From Argopecten irradians (lineage: Eukaryota > Mollusca > Bivalvia > Pectinida > Pectinidae): a stretch of 64,000 nt of DNA. The DNA lies in NCBI RefSeq assembly GCF_041381155.1, contig NC_091136.1, positions 48,164,284 through 48,228,283 on the forward strand, given 5' to 3'. Position 1 is the first letter of the stretch. Every line of letters starts with the position of its first letter. Below the pieces are notes generated by a model. It did no database searches. It was not told where the DNA came from and saw nothing but the letters and a program-made list of their open reading frames with translations. Positions 1-10,469 of this stretch are shown here, piece after piece. A program made the position numbers and the translations under genes.

Positions 1-1630
1 ACCCCCTAACACGTAAAGGAAGTTGTTGAACACCACCACCTGCATGTGACTAAGAGCACTTGGTAATGATGCAATCTCTGTTCTGTTTAATAAACTATTC
101 GAGGTGATTTTGGAATCAAAGACCAGAATTTCATCATGAAGACATGGGTTGGGGTGGATTTCCCGGCCCCCAACACTAGCTAGCCGTTCCACAAATGAGC
201 GGAGGTGTACACTATAGCTAGCTTCTAAGGGTTGTGAGTGTGGCACCACGTGGTAGTTGAGAGCGGCCAGTACCATCTGTCTTAGTTCTGTATGGGTCAT
301 CATCATATCTACCCTCTGTACATGCTGCACTAGATCTGCTGGGTTAATGAGAGGGAAGCGAATCAGTTTCATCAGCTGAATAGCCTGATCATCCTGGTTA
401 CTATTCAACAGAAACCACTCCCAGGTGATGTGGAAAATGTCAATCTCACGCAGACACAGACGATCACTGTTCAGACAGTTGATCATCTGATCATAGGTGA
501 GAAGATGAAGGGTTCCCTCCTTTGAGATCTGCATGAGATTCCTTGCTATAAATACATCTATCTGCTTCAAGGCATTGTTCATGCTGTATAGTTTAGCTGT
601 GTTAATAAAATCATAGAAATTACTGGTTGTCATACCACTAAGGAAGTTCCTCTCACAGAATTCTATAACAGGTGTCACCTGTAAATGGGTTGCAGCAGCT
701 ATCACATCAAAGATGTCGTCCCCCTCCAAGGTGGTTGTGGAGGTGTAAATAACCTCCAGAGTCTTGTCCAGTCCTTTACTTGTAATGCCTTTTAGCTCAA
801 TCTCCCGTTGTGTGCTTTCCCGCATCCCGCTGGTGAACATTGACCGAAAGTAGTCAGAGCAAGACACCAGAATCACACGGTGGGCATCAAACCTGTGGCC
901 TGCAAAACATCAAAGGAAAGAAATGAAATTCAGGTTGATACTAGAAATGTACTGGTATGCCCATTGGGCCTCTTGTTTGATAGAAACAAGATTAAAGGAC
1001 ACAGATAAGACTTTATTTATTTCAACCATCATTTTTAAGGAAAGAAGTTAAGTGCAGAAAAAGTTTTTCTCTGCCATCCTCTGAAACCCAAAGTTCCCAT
1101 TTACCTAAAAAAAAATTAAATTCATATACATAATCATAAGTTGGTCTTGAAAATTAATATTGATCTGAATGAATTGATGATTTTTTTTTACCAGCTTTTC
1201 CATATATTTTGACAAAGCTTGAGCGTTAGAATGTGGTACAAAAGCTAGCCATCTCTGAATATATTGTTACATAATATTACAAGTTACCACATATCTGAGT
1301 TTTTTTTAAACTGAATGGATTTAGATTATTATGTGATATGTTATACTATTTATAATTGTCATATTTTCTGTACTGTACAACAAAGGTGTACCATTTCAAA
1401 TTTTAGTCCTATTTGATCAATTAACAGCATTGACAACTGTAATGTGCCAGCACCTGCTTTCGATCCTACCAACCTTCTGCTATAAGTGTGACATCACACA
1501 GGATCTTGTCATTTTTGAGTTTATGAAGACCCTGAAGAATCTTCATGCCATGCTCTGGCCGTTCTTCCATGCGGCATGCCTCATTGCTGCTACTGGTCTG
1601 CAGCTCCTGGAACTCCTCAGCACCAGCCAT
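1..1630 (-). CDS. Kelch-like protein (BTB-BACK-Kelch), 5' part, partial
   Basis: Two coding exons are read on the minus strand: 1630-1474 (start ATG at 1630-1628, 52 codons plus 1 nt, donor GTTGGT) and 899 to the left edge (acceptor TTTTGCAG). The frame joins as AEG-HRFDAHR. The protein starts MAGAEEFQEL, has a BTB/POZ domain (KILCDVTLIAEGHRFDAHR, then SCSDYFRSMFTSGMRES), then a BACK domain (FCERNFLSG, LMKLIRFPLINPADL, MVLAALNYHV), and enters the first Kelch repeat (VVVFNNFLYVLGG) as the window ends. Proteins of this family are substrate adaptors of CUL3 ubiquitin ligases: BTB binds CUL3 and the Kelch propeller binds the substrate. The visible part, about 350 residues, contains no break. The exact KLHL paralogue cannot be fixed from the BTB-BACK part alone; KLHL9/13-, KLHL22- and KLHL26-type proteins look similar. 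The remaining Kelch repeats lie to the left of the window. Confidence 0.9.
900..1473 (-). other. Intron 1 of the Kelch-like gene
   Basis: The 574-bp intron runs from donor GTTGGT (minus strand, at 1473) to acceptor GTTTTGCAG (ending at 900). It is AT-rich and holds no further coding sequence or recognisable repeat. Confidence 0.8.
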
Positions 1631-2039
1631 TGAGGTAGTCTACAGAGTTTGTTTTGATTGACACTTGGTCACTTTCCAACTGTGCATCACCATGTCACCT
1701 ACACTTCCTCCACCTACAGAAACAAAAGGGTCTATTTATCGAATACTAAAAAAAAAACATAGTATATGTTGTACATCAAATAATAACATATTACAACATT
1801 AGAAAGCAAATATTTTGAGTTTCCATACTTGAATCGTGTCTCTAAAATTCATTTTAATGAACAGCTCATGATTTGTAGTAAGAGTCGATCAATCAGAAAG
1901 GCTTTATGGCTATAATTCACAGGTTCCTGGTTTTTATATCTCTATCTCAAATTTCATATAAACATTTGTAGCAGTTTGTACATAGTGGTACATTTTCCTT
2001 CTAGCTTCATGCTATGGGATTTTTCTTTAAGTTTATATG

Positions 2040-2275
2040 TCAGTAAAGCATTTGCCTAAGTAAGTGTGAAGTCATGGGTTTAATTCTGACTTGCATGGCT
2101 ACATGCTACACTTGCCTGTAACATTTGGTGCCATAAATCACCCGAAGGAGAGAAACTTATTTGGAGACAGTACCTGGGTTGGTGTGTGACTGTGTGTACA
2201 GGCAGTAAAGTGTTGAAACAGTCATGTGTTTGATCCCATTGAGCCAGTTGCATGCTACTCTTGCCCCAATATTTA
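2040..2275 (+). repeat. Degenerate tandem pair of tRNA-like SINE-type units
   Basis: Two related units about 140 bp apart each contain a B-box-like core (GGGTTTAATTCTGAC near 2076; GTGTTTGATCCCATT near 2226) followed by a similar stretch (TGCATGGCTACATGCTAC and TTGCATGCTACTCTTGCC). This fits a decayed tRNA-derived SINE head in two copies. No cloverleaf or functional tRNA can be drawn. Confidence 0.3.
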
Positions 2276-2675
2276 ATTAAGACTTGAAAAAGAGCAAGGA
2301 ATTCTTTTGGATTGAAATGGATCAATTACCTGCAACATACAGGTAGCTCATGATCAATTGGTAGATCGAGTTGTATCACTTTATATTTTCTAAGGATACC
2401 TTCTACATTTCATTCTATCCTATTTCATAATACAACTTGGCAATGGATTGACCAGTCATTGACTAAAAAGTCAAACTACAGAGTAATATAGATACATGTA
2501 TATCTGCCTGAGGAATAAAAGTCAATGACAGAGATTTCAATTGACAAGTGTTTGTTTTGTTTCTTTCAGCTTTTAGAACTCTCTGATGATAATGATGTTC
2601 CCATGGTAAAAGGAGCTGGTCGGTATGCCTTGTACATTATGTAAAACATGGTCTGTCTCACTAAGCTTATGGAGC

Positions 2676-2760
2676 ATGCTTCTTTGGCTCAGTCAGTAGA
2701 GCCGTAGTTCGTCACCCCGGAGACCCCTTTTTGATTCCTGGTTTGGGCATGCGTGCACAC
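2676..2760 (+). repeat. tRNA-derived SINE-like head
   Basis: The sequence TTTGGCTCAGTCAGTAGAGC near 2682 is a good match to a tRNA A box, and TTTTTGATTCCTGG near 2728 is a degenerate B box, at about the spacing found in tRNA-derived SINEs. The arms do not fold into a tRNA, so a SINE head is more likely than a tRNA gene. The body and tail of the element are not resolved. Confidence 0.4.
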
Positions 2761-4297
2761 TCAACAAGAATCTTGTGTATTTTCCCTATTCTTCTACACA
2801 ATCATACAGTCAGTGTACTGCACATATATACACATTACCTAATTATAAAACAAAGTTTTAGTCGAAAAGCCTTATTCAATTCAACAAATATATTAACAAA
2901 AGACAGAATAGGAATTTTCCAAACCCAGTGAACCAAACTTCCTGTTAATTATATATAAAGATAATGATACTCTTTTCACATAGCAGTTTCCACAGTACCA
3001 CATGAAATATACAGCCTAGGTTTCTTTCCGAAAACAGCAGTCGACCAATCTGTTAGCACTGCATGGTTTAATTGATTTAATTTCCATAAATTGGAATCTA
3101 TTAAATTGAATCATTGCGATAATGTATTTGAAACAATACAGTTAATCTGTTTTACACGAATCCTAATTATTTGGATTCTTTACACATAGAAGCAACACTC
3201 CACGTGTAAATTTGATCTAAAGATAGCCATACCATGTGAATCATCGCTAAATATTCTTGACGTACCATTGCATTGAGACCGATGTTGTTTTGGTAAATAG
3301 CAAGTGTTGTGTTCAACAATATGGTAGATTTCTATTTATTTCTGTGTCGGCTGGCCCTGTAAACTTACAAAGAGGAAGACGTGAGTCACCAGAAGACTCG
3401 TCTACGTGTTCATCTCACAGAAGTTCATGATACAGCATCAAATTGTTTTCCAAATACTCACGATACCATGATGACCGATGCAAGTACTTGCGGAAATGAC
3501 ATCCAGTGTTATTAGCTTGACGCATGCGCAAAAGATTTTCCAAACATATACTTCCTGTTTCGATTTGCGTCGCAATACACAAGTTACTTCCCTTAGACAA
3601 AACTGAAAAAATTAGAGCGTCCCTTAATAAATTAATTCTAATTTCTATTTTAATTTCAGGCATACCATACCCATGAAAAAACACATTATATCATATGTCA
3701 AAAGAGTTGTTTGAATATGTGTATAGTCAGTGAGTTTTCCGGATTTTGAGAAATAATTAATGTTTTCCCTAATATAAGGATATGCCGCAACACCATGTTC
3801 ACATGCGCAAATTTAGTATGAAGATTATTCATAATTATAACGGAAAAACCAATCGAAATTTTGCTGATAAATTTTGACCCCATGGCTATGATTTTAGTGA
3901 AAAATACCTCAAAATGACCACGTTTCCTGATTTTCCTTTTCTGGAGATATGACCTGAAAAAGAACATTTTTAGCATTTGCATAACATTTGACGTATTTTC
4001 AATAAGAACAACCAATAAAAGGTATTACCACATTATTTTTTTTTCAAAATATAACTGATTTTTTTACTAGCTGATGCCCCTTATAGTTTTTGAAGTGATA
4101 GCATGTAGTTTGGTTATAACCATTTACCGTTTACCGTAATACTGATCCTCATGTCATGCCATACAAACTGATCTAATGTCTAACACATGCCGTGCCCATG
4201 GTGGCTCTCTCCTTGTCACTCGCTTATCTTTCTTGAATAACTTGTCACAATACATTTGTCACCCGAGCCGGGAAGGACCTGATTAAAATGTTTAAGC

Positions 4298-4335
4298 AAA
4301 AAAAAAAAAAAGAAAAAAAAAAAGAAAAAGAAATA
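4298..4335 (+). repeat. A-rich tract, probable retroposon tail
   Basis: About 38 bp of A-runs with single G interruptions directly follows a stretch ending in GGACCTGATTAAAATG. It looks like the poly(A) tail of a plus-strand retroposon whose 3' end is at about 4297. It directly abuts the minus-strand LINE fragment starting near 4338. Confidence 0.45.
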
Positions 4336-4337
4336 TA

Positions 4338-5913
4338 GTATTCTAATTAAATCTATTTGAATCTTTAATAAAACTGCTGAGTGGATTGGCAAATAGTTTT
4401 GTTTTCTTGATTTGACAACATAGAATTTCCAAATAGAAGTAGATTTAGGTCTAGCGGGATAAAGTTATTAAGCTCACGAAATAATTTTACACGTTGTTCT
4501 GCATAATTTATACATACGAAAAAGAAATGATGTGCATCCTCGATACTATAACCACATTGACAATGTTTATAATTTATTAGATTAGAATGATATATATCTT
4601 TATTTAGAGTGCTGGATCTATTTCTTATTCTGGCATGCAAAATATTGTATTTTCTATCACCTATAAGATAGTAAGAGGGTATTTGTGTATTTTGTGTATC
4701 TCTAAAACTGAGAAGGAAATTTTGAAAAGCCAAAAATGATACACTTTGTCTAATTTCAAGGTCCAATTGATTCCATAGTTGAACTGTAGAAGATAAAAAA
4801 GGAGGAGCTTGTTAGCTGTAGACGATAGTTTGGTAAAGAGTAATTATTAGCATTACGAGGGTTATATTGAGAATTTTCTGAGACTAGAGGCGGAAGAAGA
4901 GCTGTTAGGTAATCAGGTGTTAAGTTATTTTTTATCTTGTAAAGTGAATTTCTTCTGGATCTTCTATTTGAGAGCAGTTCAAGCCCAGTTTCAGAGTATA
5001 AAGATTCTTTGCTAGTGTACGATGGTAATCCAGTAATTACACGAGCAGCTTGAGTTTTTCAAGTCTGTCTGCATCACCGAGAGTACACCCATCCCAAACC
5101 TCACAACAATATTCAAGTAGAGGAATGATATATGAGTTATAAATTCGATATAAAGTTTGTCGATTTAAAATGAATTTTAGCTTTCGCAGAATACTAATCT
5201 GCCTTGAAACTTTTTTCTACAAATATCTTCAATATGGCTAGTCCATTTACATTGTCCGTCTAATATGACTCCCAGGTGTTTATGATTATCAACAAAATTT
5301 ACACTAACGTTATCAAATTTAAGATCTATAGCATAATCTAATTCAGAATTATAAATAAGTAATGCCTTAGTTTTTGAAGGATTGAATTTAACTAATCATT
5401 TTTGCGCCCATCGTTGAATGTGTACCAAATCATTATTAATTACAGTTTTGATATATAAAGGGGATGGATTAGAATATATCAACGATGTATCATCTGCAAA
5501 TAATTTTGATAGACTTCGAAGATTATCGGATATATCATTTATGTACAAGATAAATAATATATGACCTAAAACAGAGCCTTGTGGAACACCGGCACTTATA
5601 CTTTTAACAGACGATTTAGAATTTCCAACACAAACATGTTGTTTTCTACCACTTATGTAATTAACTAACCAATTCAATAGATTTCCACATATACCATAAT
5701 TTGCTAATTTCACTTCCAGTCCCCTGTGCCACACACGATCAAACGCTTTCGATATATCACAATAAACTAAACATGTAGGATGTGTATTTTCAAGGTTTTC
5801 ACATAAAGTGTGATAAATTTCTATGAATTGATGAACTGAAGAGTGACCAAACTGAAAACCAGACTGAAATTTGTATATTAATGAATTTTCAATTAAATAA
5901 TTATTCAGATATT
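4338..5913 (-). mobile_element. LINE fragment 1 (RT and C-terminal Cys-His domain), 5'-truncated
   Basis: Minus-strand pieces of a non-LTR retrotransposon ORF2. The reverse transcriptase is seen at 5850-5396: it has DISKAFDRVW-like sequence, the PQGSVLG motif and the catalytic FADD. The C-terminal zinc-knuckle-like piece at 4766-4365 has CQCGYSIEDAHHFFFVC. The frame is interrupted several times, so the copy is dead. The left end falls at the 3' UTR; the 5' end stops abruptly in the RT fingers at about 5913, where a plus-strand relative begins. No endonuclease domain is present. The clade is not certain; the RT motifs suit a Jockey/CR1-group LINE. It is closely related to LINE fragment 3. Confidence 0.85.
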
Positions 5914-7577
5914 TCTTCTTTCAACTCTTGGAAAAGTATTTGAAAGGGTAATTAATAAGCATATTTATAATTATTTCCTTGAAAATTCGTTACTTTTTCT
6001 GTTCCAACCGGGCTTTATGCAGGGACATTCAACATTAATTTTTTCATAACATTTGTATGAATCTGGAAGAAAAAATATATACTTGTATGTTTTTTTATGA
6101 CATCTCAAAAGCATTTGACCGGGTATGGCACAAAGGTCTACTTATACAATTACAATCATATGCTATTTCAGGAAATTTCTTGTTATGGTTTGAAAATTAT
6201 CTTAGTAATCGACAACAAAAAGTATTTATAAATAATTCGTTTTCCGAAATTGGTAGGATTATGGCTGGTGTCTCTAAAGGCGCAATACTTTGTCCACTTG
6301 TTTTTGTTGTCATCATAAACGATATTGCTGATGAGCTTGAATCTTCTACTCGTCTTTTTGCTGACGATAAAGCTCTATTAAAATCCCCATCATCAATAGC
6401 GATTTAGAAAAGATAAATAGGTGGGCAAAAGATAGCTACTTTTTAAATTCTAGTCAATTTCATAGACACCTTGGGGTAACTCTTAATTCAAATGCCAATT
6501 GGTCTGATCATGTCAATGAAATCTACAAATCTATTATGGAGAAAATAAATGTATTGCGTTAACTTAAATATATGTAAAAGCGTGATACCCTTTTACAGAT
6601 TTATAAGTCATTTATACTACCAATTTTAGAATATGCTTGTGAAGTTTAGGATGGTTGTTTCGCAATTGATTCAGGCAAGTTAGAAAGGGCACAAAGGGAC
6701 TAATTACGGGTTTGCCATCATTTGCAAAAAAAATAATTTCTTTATAGTGAATCAGGTTTAGAATTACTAAGTGATAGGAGAGCAAAAAGAAAACTTAAAT
6801 TATTACATAAGATGAAAACTCATGATACTCCTAATTTTCTTTCGAATCTATTACTTCCCACAGTTGGTGAAAATAATCAATATGCTCTAAGAAACAATAA
6901 CGACTCTTGTATTCTAAACTATAGACTCTCCTCCACTCTCAAGTCTTTCTTACTTTCTACTTTAAGAAACTGGAATAATTTAGATAATGATATTAAGTCA
7001 TTACCCATTTCTTCTTTCAAGATTGCTCTTTACCAACAAATAGTCTCTCATTGACCAATTTATTTTAGCTAAGGTGAGAGAAAATTAAATATTTTTCACA
7101 CCAGATTGAGGCACAAATGTAGTACTCTAAAAGACGATATTTTCCGTTCAAATATAGTCGAAAATTATCGTTGTACAAACTGTGGAAACCATTGTGAAAA
7201 TGCTTACCATTATTTCTTAGAATGTCCAAATTATTTAGCTGCCCGTACAAATTTAATTAGCGAAATTAATGAGCAAAATCTAGAAATACATCTTAATTTG
7301 CTGCTTTTTGGTGATGAAAATTTGGCTTTGGAAGTAAACTGTAAAAGTTTTGAACACGTGTAATCGAATATTAGGTCCAGTGGAAGACTCTGAACATACA
7401 TATAAACTTAAACATACAAAAGCTTTTACTAGAAAATTATTATTGAATTTAATTAATGATTGATTTAAACATATTTTTAATGTATCAAAATATACAATGG
7501 GATTGGGCACAAGTTATCCAATTTATATAAAGCCCTTTCCCAATAGAAGTTTACATATACATTAAACATTAAACAAG
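5914..7577 (+). mobile_element. LINE fragment 2 (RT to 3' end), 5'-truncated, head to head with fragment 1
   Basis: The plus-strand relic begins with LGKVFERVINKH-like RT sequence near 5930, continues with DISKAFDRVWHKGL (6100-6135) and the catalytic LFADDKALL (6355-6380), has thumb-like sequence to about 7054, and a C-terminal Cys-His domain at 7106-7363 (CTNCGNHCENAYHYFLEC). Several frame breaks make it inactive. The 3' end is AT-rich with short ACATTAA-like tail repeats near 7577. It belongs to the same broad group as its neighbours but is clearly diverged from them, so the inverted arrangement is two insertions or a rearrangement and not twin priming of one copy. Confidence 0.85.
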
Positions 7578-7615
7578 ATGCAATTTTATCTACATATATT
7601 TAATTTAATATACAT

Positions 7616-7620
<5 letters not shown>

Positions 7621-7700
<80 letters not shown>
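7621..7700. repeat. (AG)n microsatellite
   Basis: A pure (AG)40 run of about 80 bp lies between the 3' end of LINE fragment 2 and a small foldback element. No interruption is seen. Confidence 0.98.
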
Positions 7701-7705
<5 letters not shown>

Positions 7706-7737
7706 TTAGTTTATGTACGCACTTTTATACATGTTGA

Positions 7738-7930
7738 TAAAGGTAAATACTATTTTCTCTCCTTTTCGGATGTTGACAGCAGAAGTATACAATAAACACT
7801 TCCCAATGCTTTCTGCTTTCATTGTCCATCAAATTCCTTGCCAACGGCACCAATCTCCATTCGCTCCTTGCGTCCTTGAATATACCTTATCACTTTTGCC
7901 GTCAACATCCGAGAAGATACTGGTATAAAA
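7738..7930. mobile_element. Foldback/MITE-like element
   Basis: Two arms of roughly 45 bp are inverted relative to each other: the left arm contains TTCGGATGTTGACAGCA (near 7766), and the right arm contains TTGCCGTCAACATCCGA (near 7896). They enclose about 95 bp. The 71-residue open frame that covers it follows from the inverted repeat and is not a gene. Confidence 0.6.
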
Positions 7931-7974
7931 AAGTTCCATAATTGCTGCAATTTTATAATAGTTTAGAGAGAATA

Positions 7975-9786
7975 ATCATACATTTATTTGATGTTATACA
8001 TATACAATATAAGTGAACCAACTAAAATCTATTTGTATCTATAATGAATTTCTGAGTGTTCTGACATATAATTGTATTTTCCTCTTTAGATAAGTCTGCA
8101 CTGCCGTTCAATAGTACCTGTAGATCAAGGGGTATAAAATCATTCAGACTACGATATAAGTTAATTTTTTGGTCTACATATATAACACAATCAAAGAAAA
8201 AGTGGTATGCATCTTCAGTGTGATGTCCACACTGACATATACGAAAATCTATTAAATTCGATAGGAACAGATCATTGTTTAAAGTGCTACATTTGTTTCT
8301 TAGCCTGGCATGTAGCATATTAGGTTTTCGACTTCCAATGAAATAGTAGTAATTAGGGGCTGGTGGACTGTTAATGTTAATAGATTTTTTGAATACCGAT
8401 AACAAAACGCTTTGTCGAATTTCTAAATCTAGTTGATTTCAAAGTTGAATAGTAGATGGGAAAAATGATACGTTTGTTAGTTGAAGTCGGAAGTTCGGTA
8501 GAGAATAATTATTTGCGTTACGGAGATTATAATGTGTAATTTCAGAGACTAGAGGAGGTACTAAATTAGATAGATAAAAGGGTGTTAATTTGTAAGTTAT
8601 TTTGTGAAAAAGTTGTAACTTCCTCCGAGAGCGGCGATTAGCAAGAGGCTCTGGTCCGCTTTCAGAGTATAGCGAGTGTCTACTAGCATAAGACGGTAAA
8701 CCAGTTATTATTCTAGCGGTTTCTAGTTGAAGTTTTTCCCATGTATCTGCGTCACCGAGAATACACCCATCCCATACTTCACAATAATATTCAAATAATG
8801 GCAGCACGTATGCTTTATAAATTTTTTATTTAAATTTGTTTATTTAAAATATATTTTAGCTTGCGAAGAACACTTACTTGTTTAGATACGTTTTTACAAA
8901 TGTGATCTATATGGATACTCCATTTACAGTTAGCATCCAGAGTAACTCCTAGGTGTAACTCCTAGGTGCTTATGGTTATCTACAAACTCTACATTAACAT
9001 TTACAGTTAGCATCCAGAGTAACTCCTAGGTGTAACTCCTAGGTGCTTATGGTTATCTACAAACTCTACATTAACATTATTAAATCTTAAATCCATAACA
9101 TGCTCATGTTCAGTGTTTGAAATGAGTAGAGCTTCCGTTTTCAGGGGATTAAATTTAATCATCCATTTGTCTGCCCAATTTTGAATTTTAACAAGATCAT
9201 TATTTATTTTAGTTTCAATTGCTAGAAGTGAAGGTCCAGAACATAATAAAGAAGTATCATCAGCAAACAATTTGGAAAGACTCTCAAGGTTATCAGTGAT
9301 GTCATTTATAAAGAGAAAAAAAAGTAGGGGTCCTAATACTGACCCTTGCGGAACGCCAGCATTTGTAGTTTTAACGGAAGATCTACTATTTCCTACAAAA
9401 ACTTGTTGTCTACGATTACTAACATAATTTTTTAACCAATTTTGAAGTTTCCCGCCTATTCCATAATTTGCCAGTTTCACACCCAATCCCTTGTGCCACA
9501 CACGATCAAACGCTTTAGAAATGTCACAAAATACTAGGCACGTTGGCTCCATTTTTCAAGATTTTCACATAACGTTTGATAAATTTCTATCATTTGGTGA
9601 ACAGTAGAATGACCAGGCTGGAAACCTGATTGGTATTTATAGATAAGTGAATTTTCCAGTAAACAATTATTTAAATATTTCACAACTAAGCGTTCGAAAA
9701 CTTTACCAATCGTGCTAAGTACAGAAATTGGTCTGTAATTTGCAGAAATGTGTTTTTCCCCTTTTAAAAAAATGGCATAACTAATT
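7975..9786 (-). mobile_element. LINE fragment 3 (RT to 3' end), 5'-truncated
   Basis: Minus-strand ORF2 relic. From its 5' side it shows NYRPISVLSTIGKVFERL-like sequence (about 9740-9690), then an open stretch at 9552-9007 with DISKAFDRVWHKGLGVKLA, PQGSVLGPLLF and the catalytic LFADDTSLL. The thumb/connection piece is at 8807-8439 and the C-terminal Cys-His domain at 8405-8022 (CQCGHHTEDAYHFFFDC). A 77-bp tandem duplication at 8921-9074 is not a multiple of three and shifts the frame. The RT block has no stop over 181 codons, so this is the youngest-looking of the three fragments. The endonuclease end is missing. Confidence 0.88.
8921..9077. repeat. 77-bp tandem duplication inside LINE fragment 3
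   Basis: Two essentially identical 77-bp copies (8921-8997 and 8998-9074) both begin CATTTACAGTTAGCATCCAG. Each contains a smaller 13-bp tandem repeat of TAACTCCTAGGTG. The copies show almost no divergence, so the duplication is recent compared with the LINE fragment itself. Confidence 0.95.
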
Positions 9787-10469
9787 TAATGTAATATTAT
9801 TTGAACTGTTTAATCTGTATTAAATATCTAAGTCATATCATGTATTATATGTTAATTGTGTTACAATGTTAGGAGACGACTGTTTAAGTTGGAATAACTT
9901 GTGTCTGATCAGTTTGTGTTTTACAATTAAAAATATTTCAATTAAAAAAAAAGTATCGCAGTCCATACTCATTTATACAAAATATCACGTAATAAAGTTT
10001 TTCTTGTGACGTTACACCGGTATTGTTCCGAATTTCATTTCTTCGCTATCCTAAGATTTATCCAAACGCTTTTCAAAAGTCTTTAGATTAGGTGACTGTA
10101 AAGAGTTCCAGTTGCCAACAATTCACTGGGTTATTTCATTTTGTTCCGCTTCACAAGTATTTACTTAGACATAAATCTTCGCTGAAAGTTGTTTGATTGC
10201 AATCATTACGGATTATAGAGACACAATTTTTCTTAAGTTCAGACGATTTAAAATTAACTACACAAAAAAACAAAGAAACGCTTTACGGTTTTTTCTATGT
10301 ATCTCTTTGTTTCCCGGAGAAAATGTGATAAAATTGAGTAATGCTTTATAGATGCATGTATATGTGTATGAATATGCATCATTTATTCAAAACACTAAGA
10401 CATTTCAAAATCTTTTCTAAACGATTCCTACATGTTTTCGCAGTCTTGGCGCATCCTTGACATCATGGG
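9787..10469. other. Intergenic stretch with the cGAS-like gene's poly(A) signal
   Basis: AT-rich sequence without a gene. On the minus strand an AATAAA signal (TTTATT on the plus strand at 10382-10387) lies about 85 bp past the stop codon of the cGAS-like gene and is its likely polyadenylation signal. Nothing else is recognised. Confidence 0.55.

Larger units (their letters stand above)
1631..4297. other. Upstream region of the Kelch-like gene, no gene seen
   Basis: This AT-rich stretch upstream of the Kelch start codon must hold its 5' UTR and promoter, but neither can be placed. Open frames here are short and have AT-driven composition with no recognisable domain. The only patterns are the tRNA-like SINE fragments listed separately and, at about 4150-4297, a stretch that leads into an A-rich tail and resembles a retroposon 3' end. 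Confidence 0.5.

Noticed and set aside
2676-2760. Functional tRNA gene
   Set aside because: A-box match is good but acceptor and anticodon arms do not pair and the B box is degenerate; a SINE head fits better.
3415-4015. Two minus-strand frames of 89 and 105 codons upstream of the Kelch-like gene
   Set aside because: No recognisable domain and AT-driven residues; long-frame chance hits are common in this DNA.
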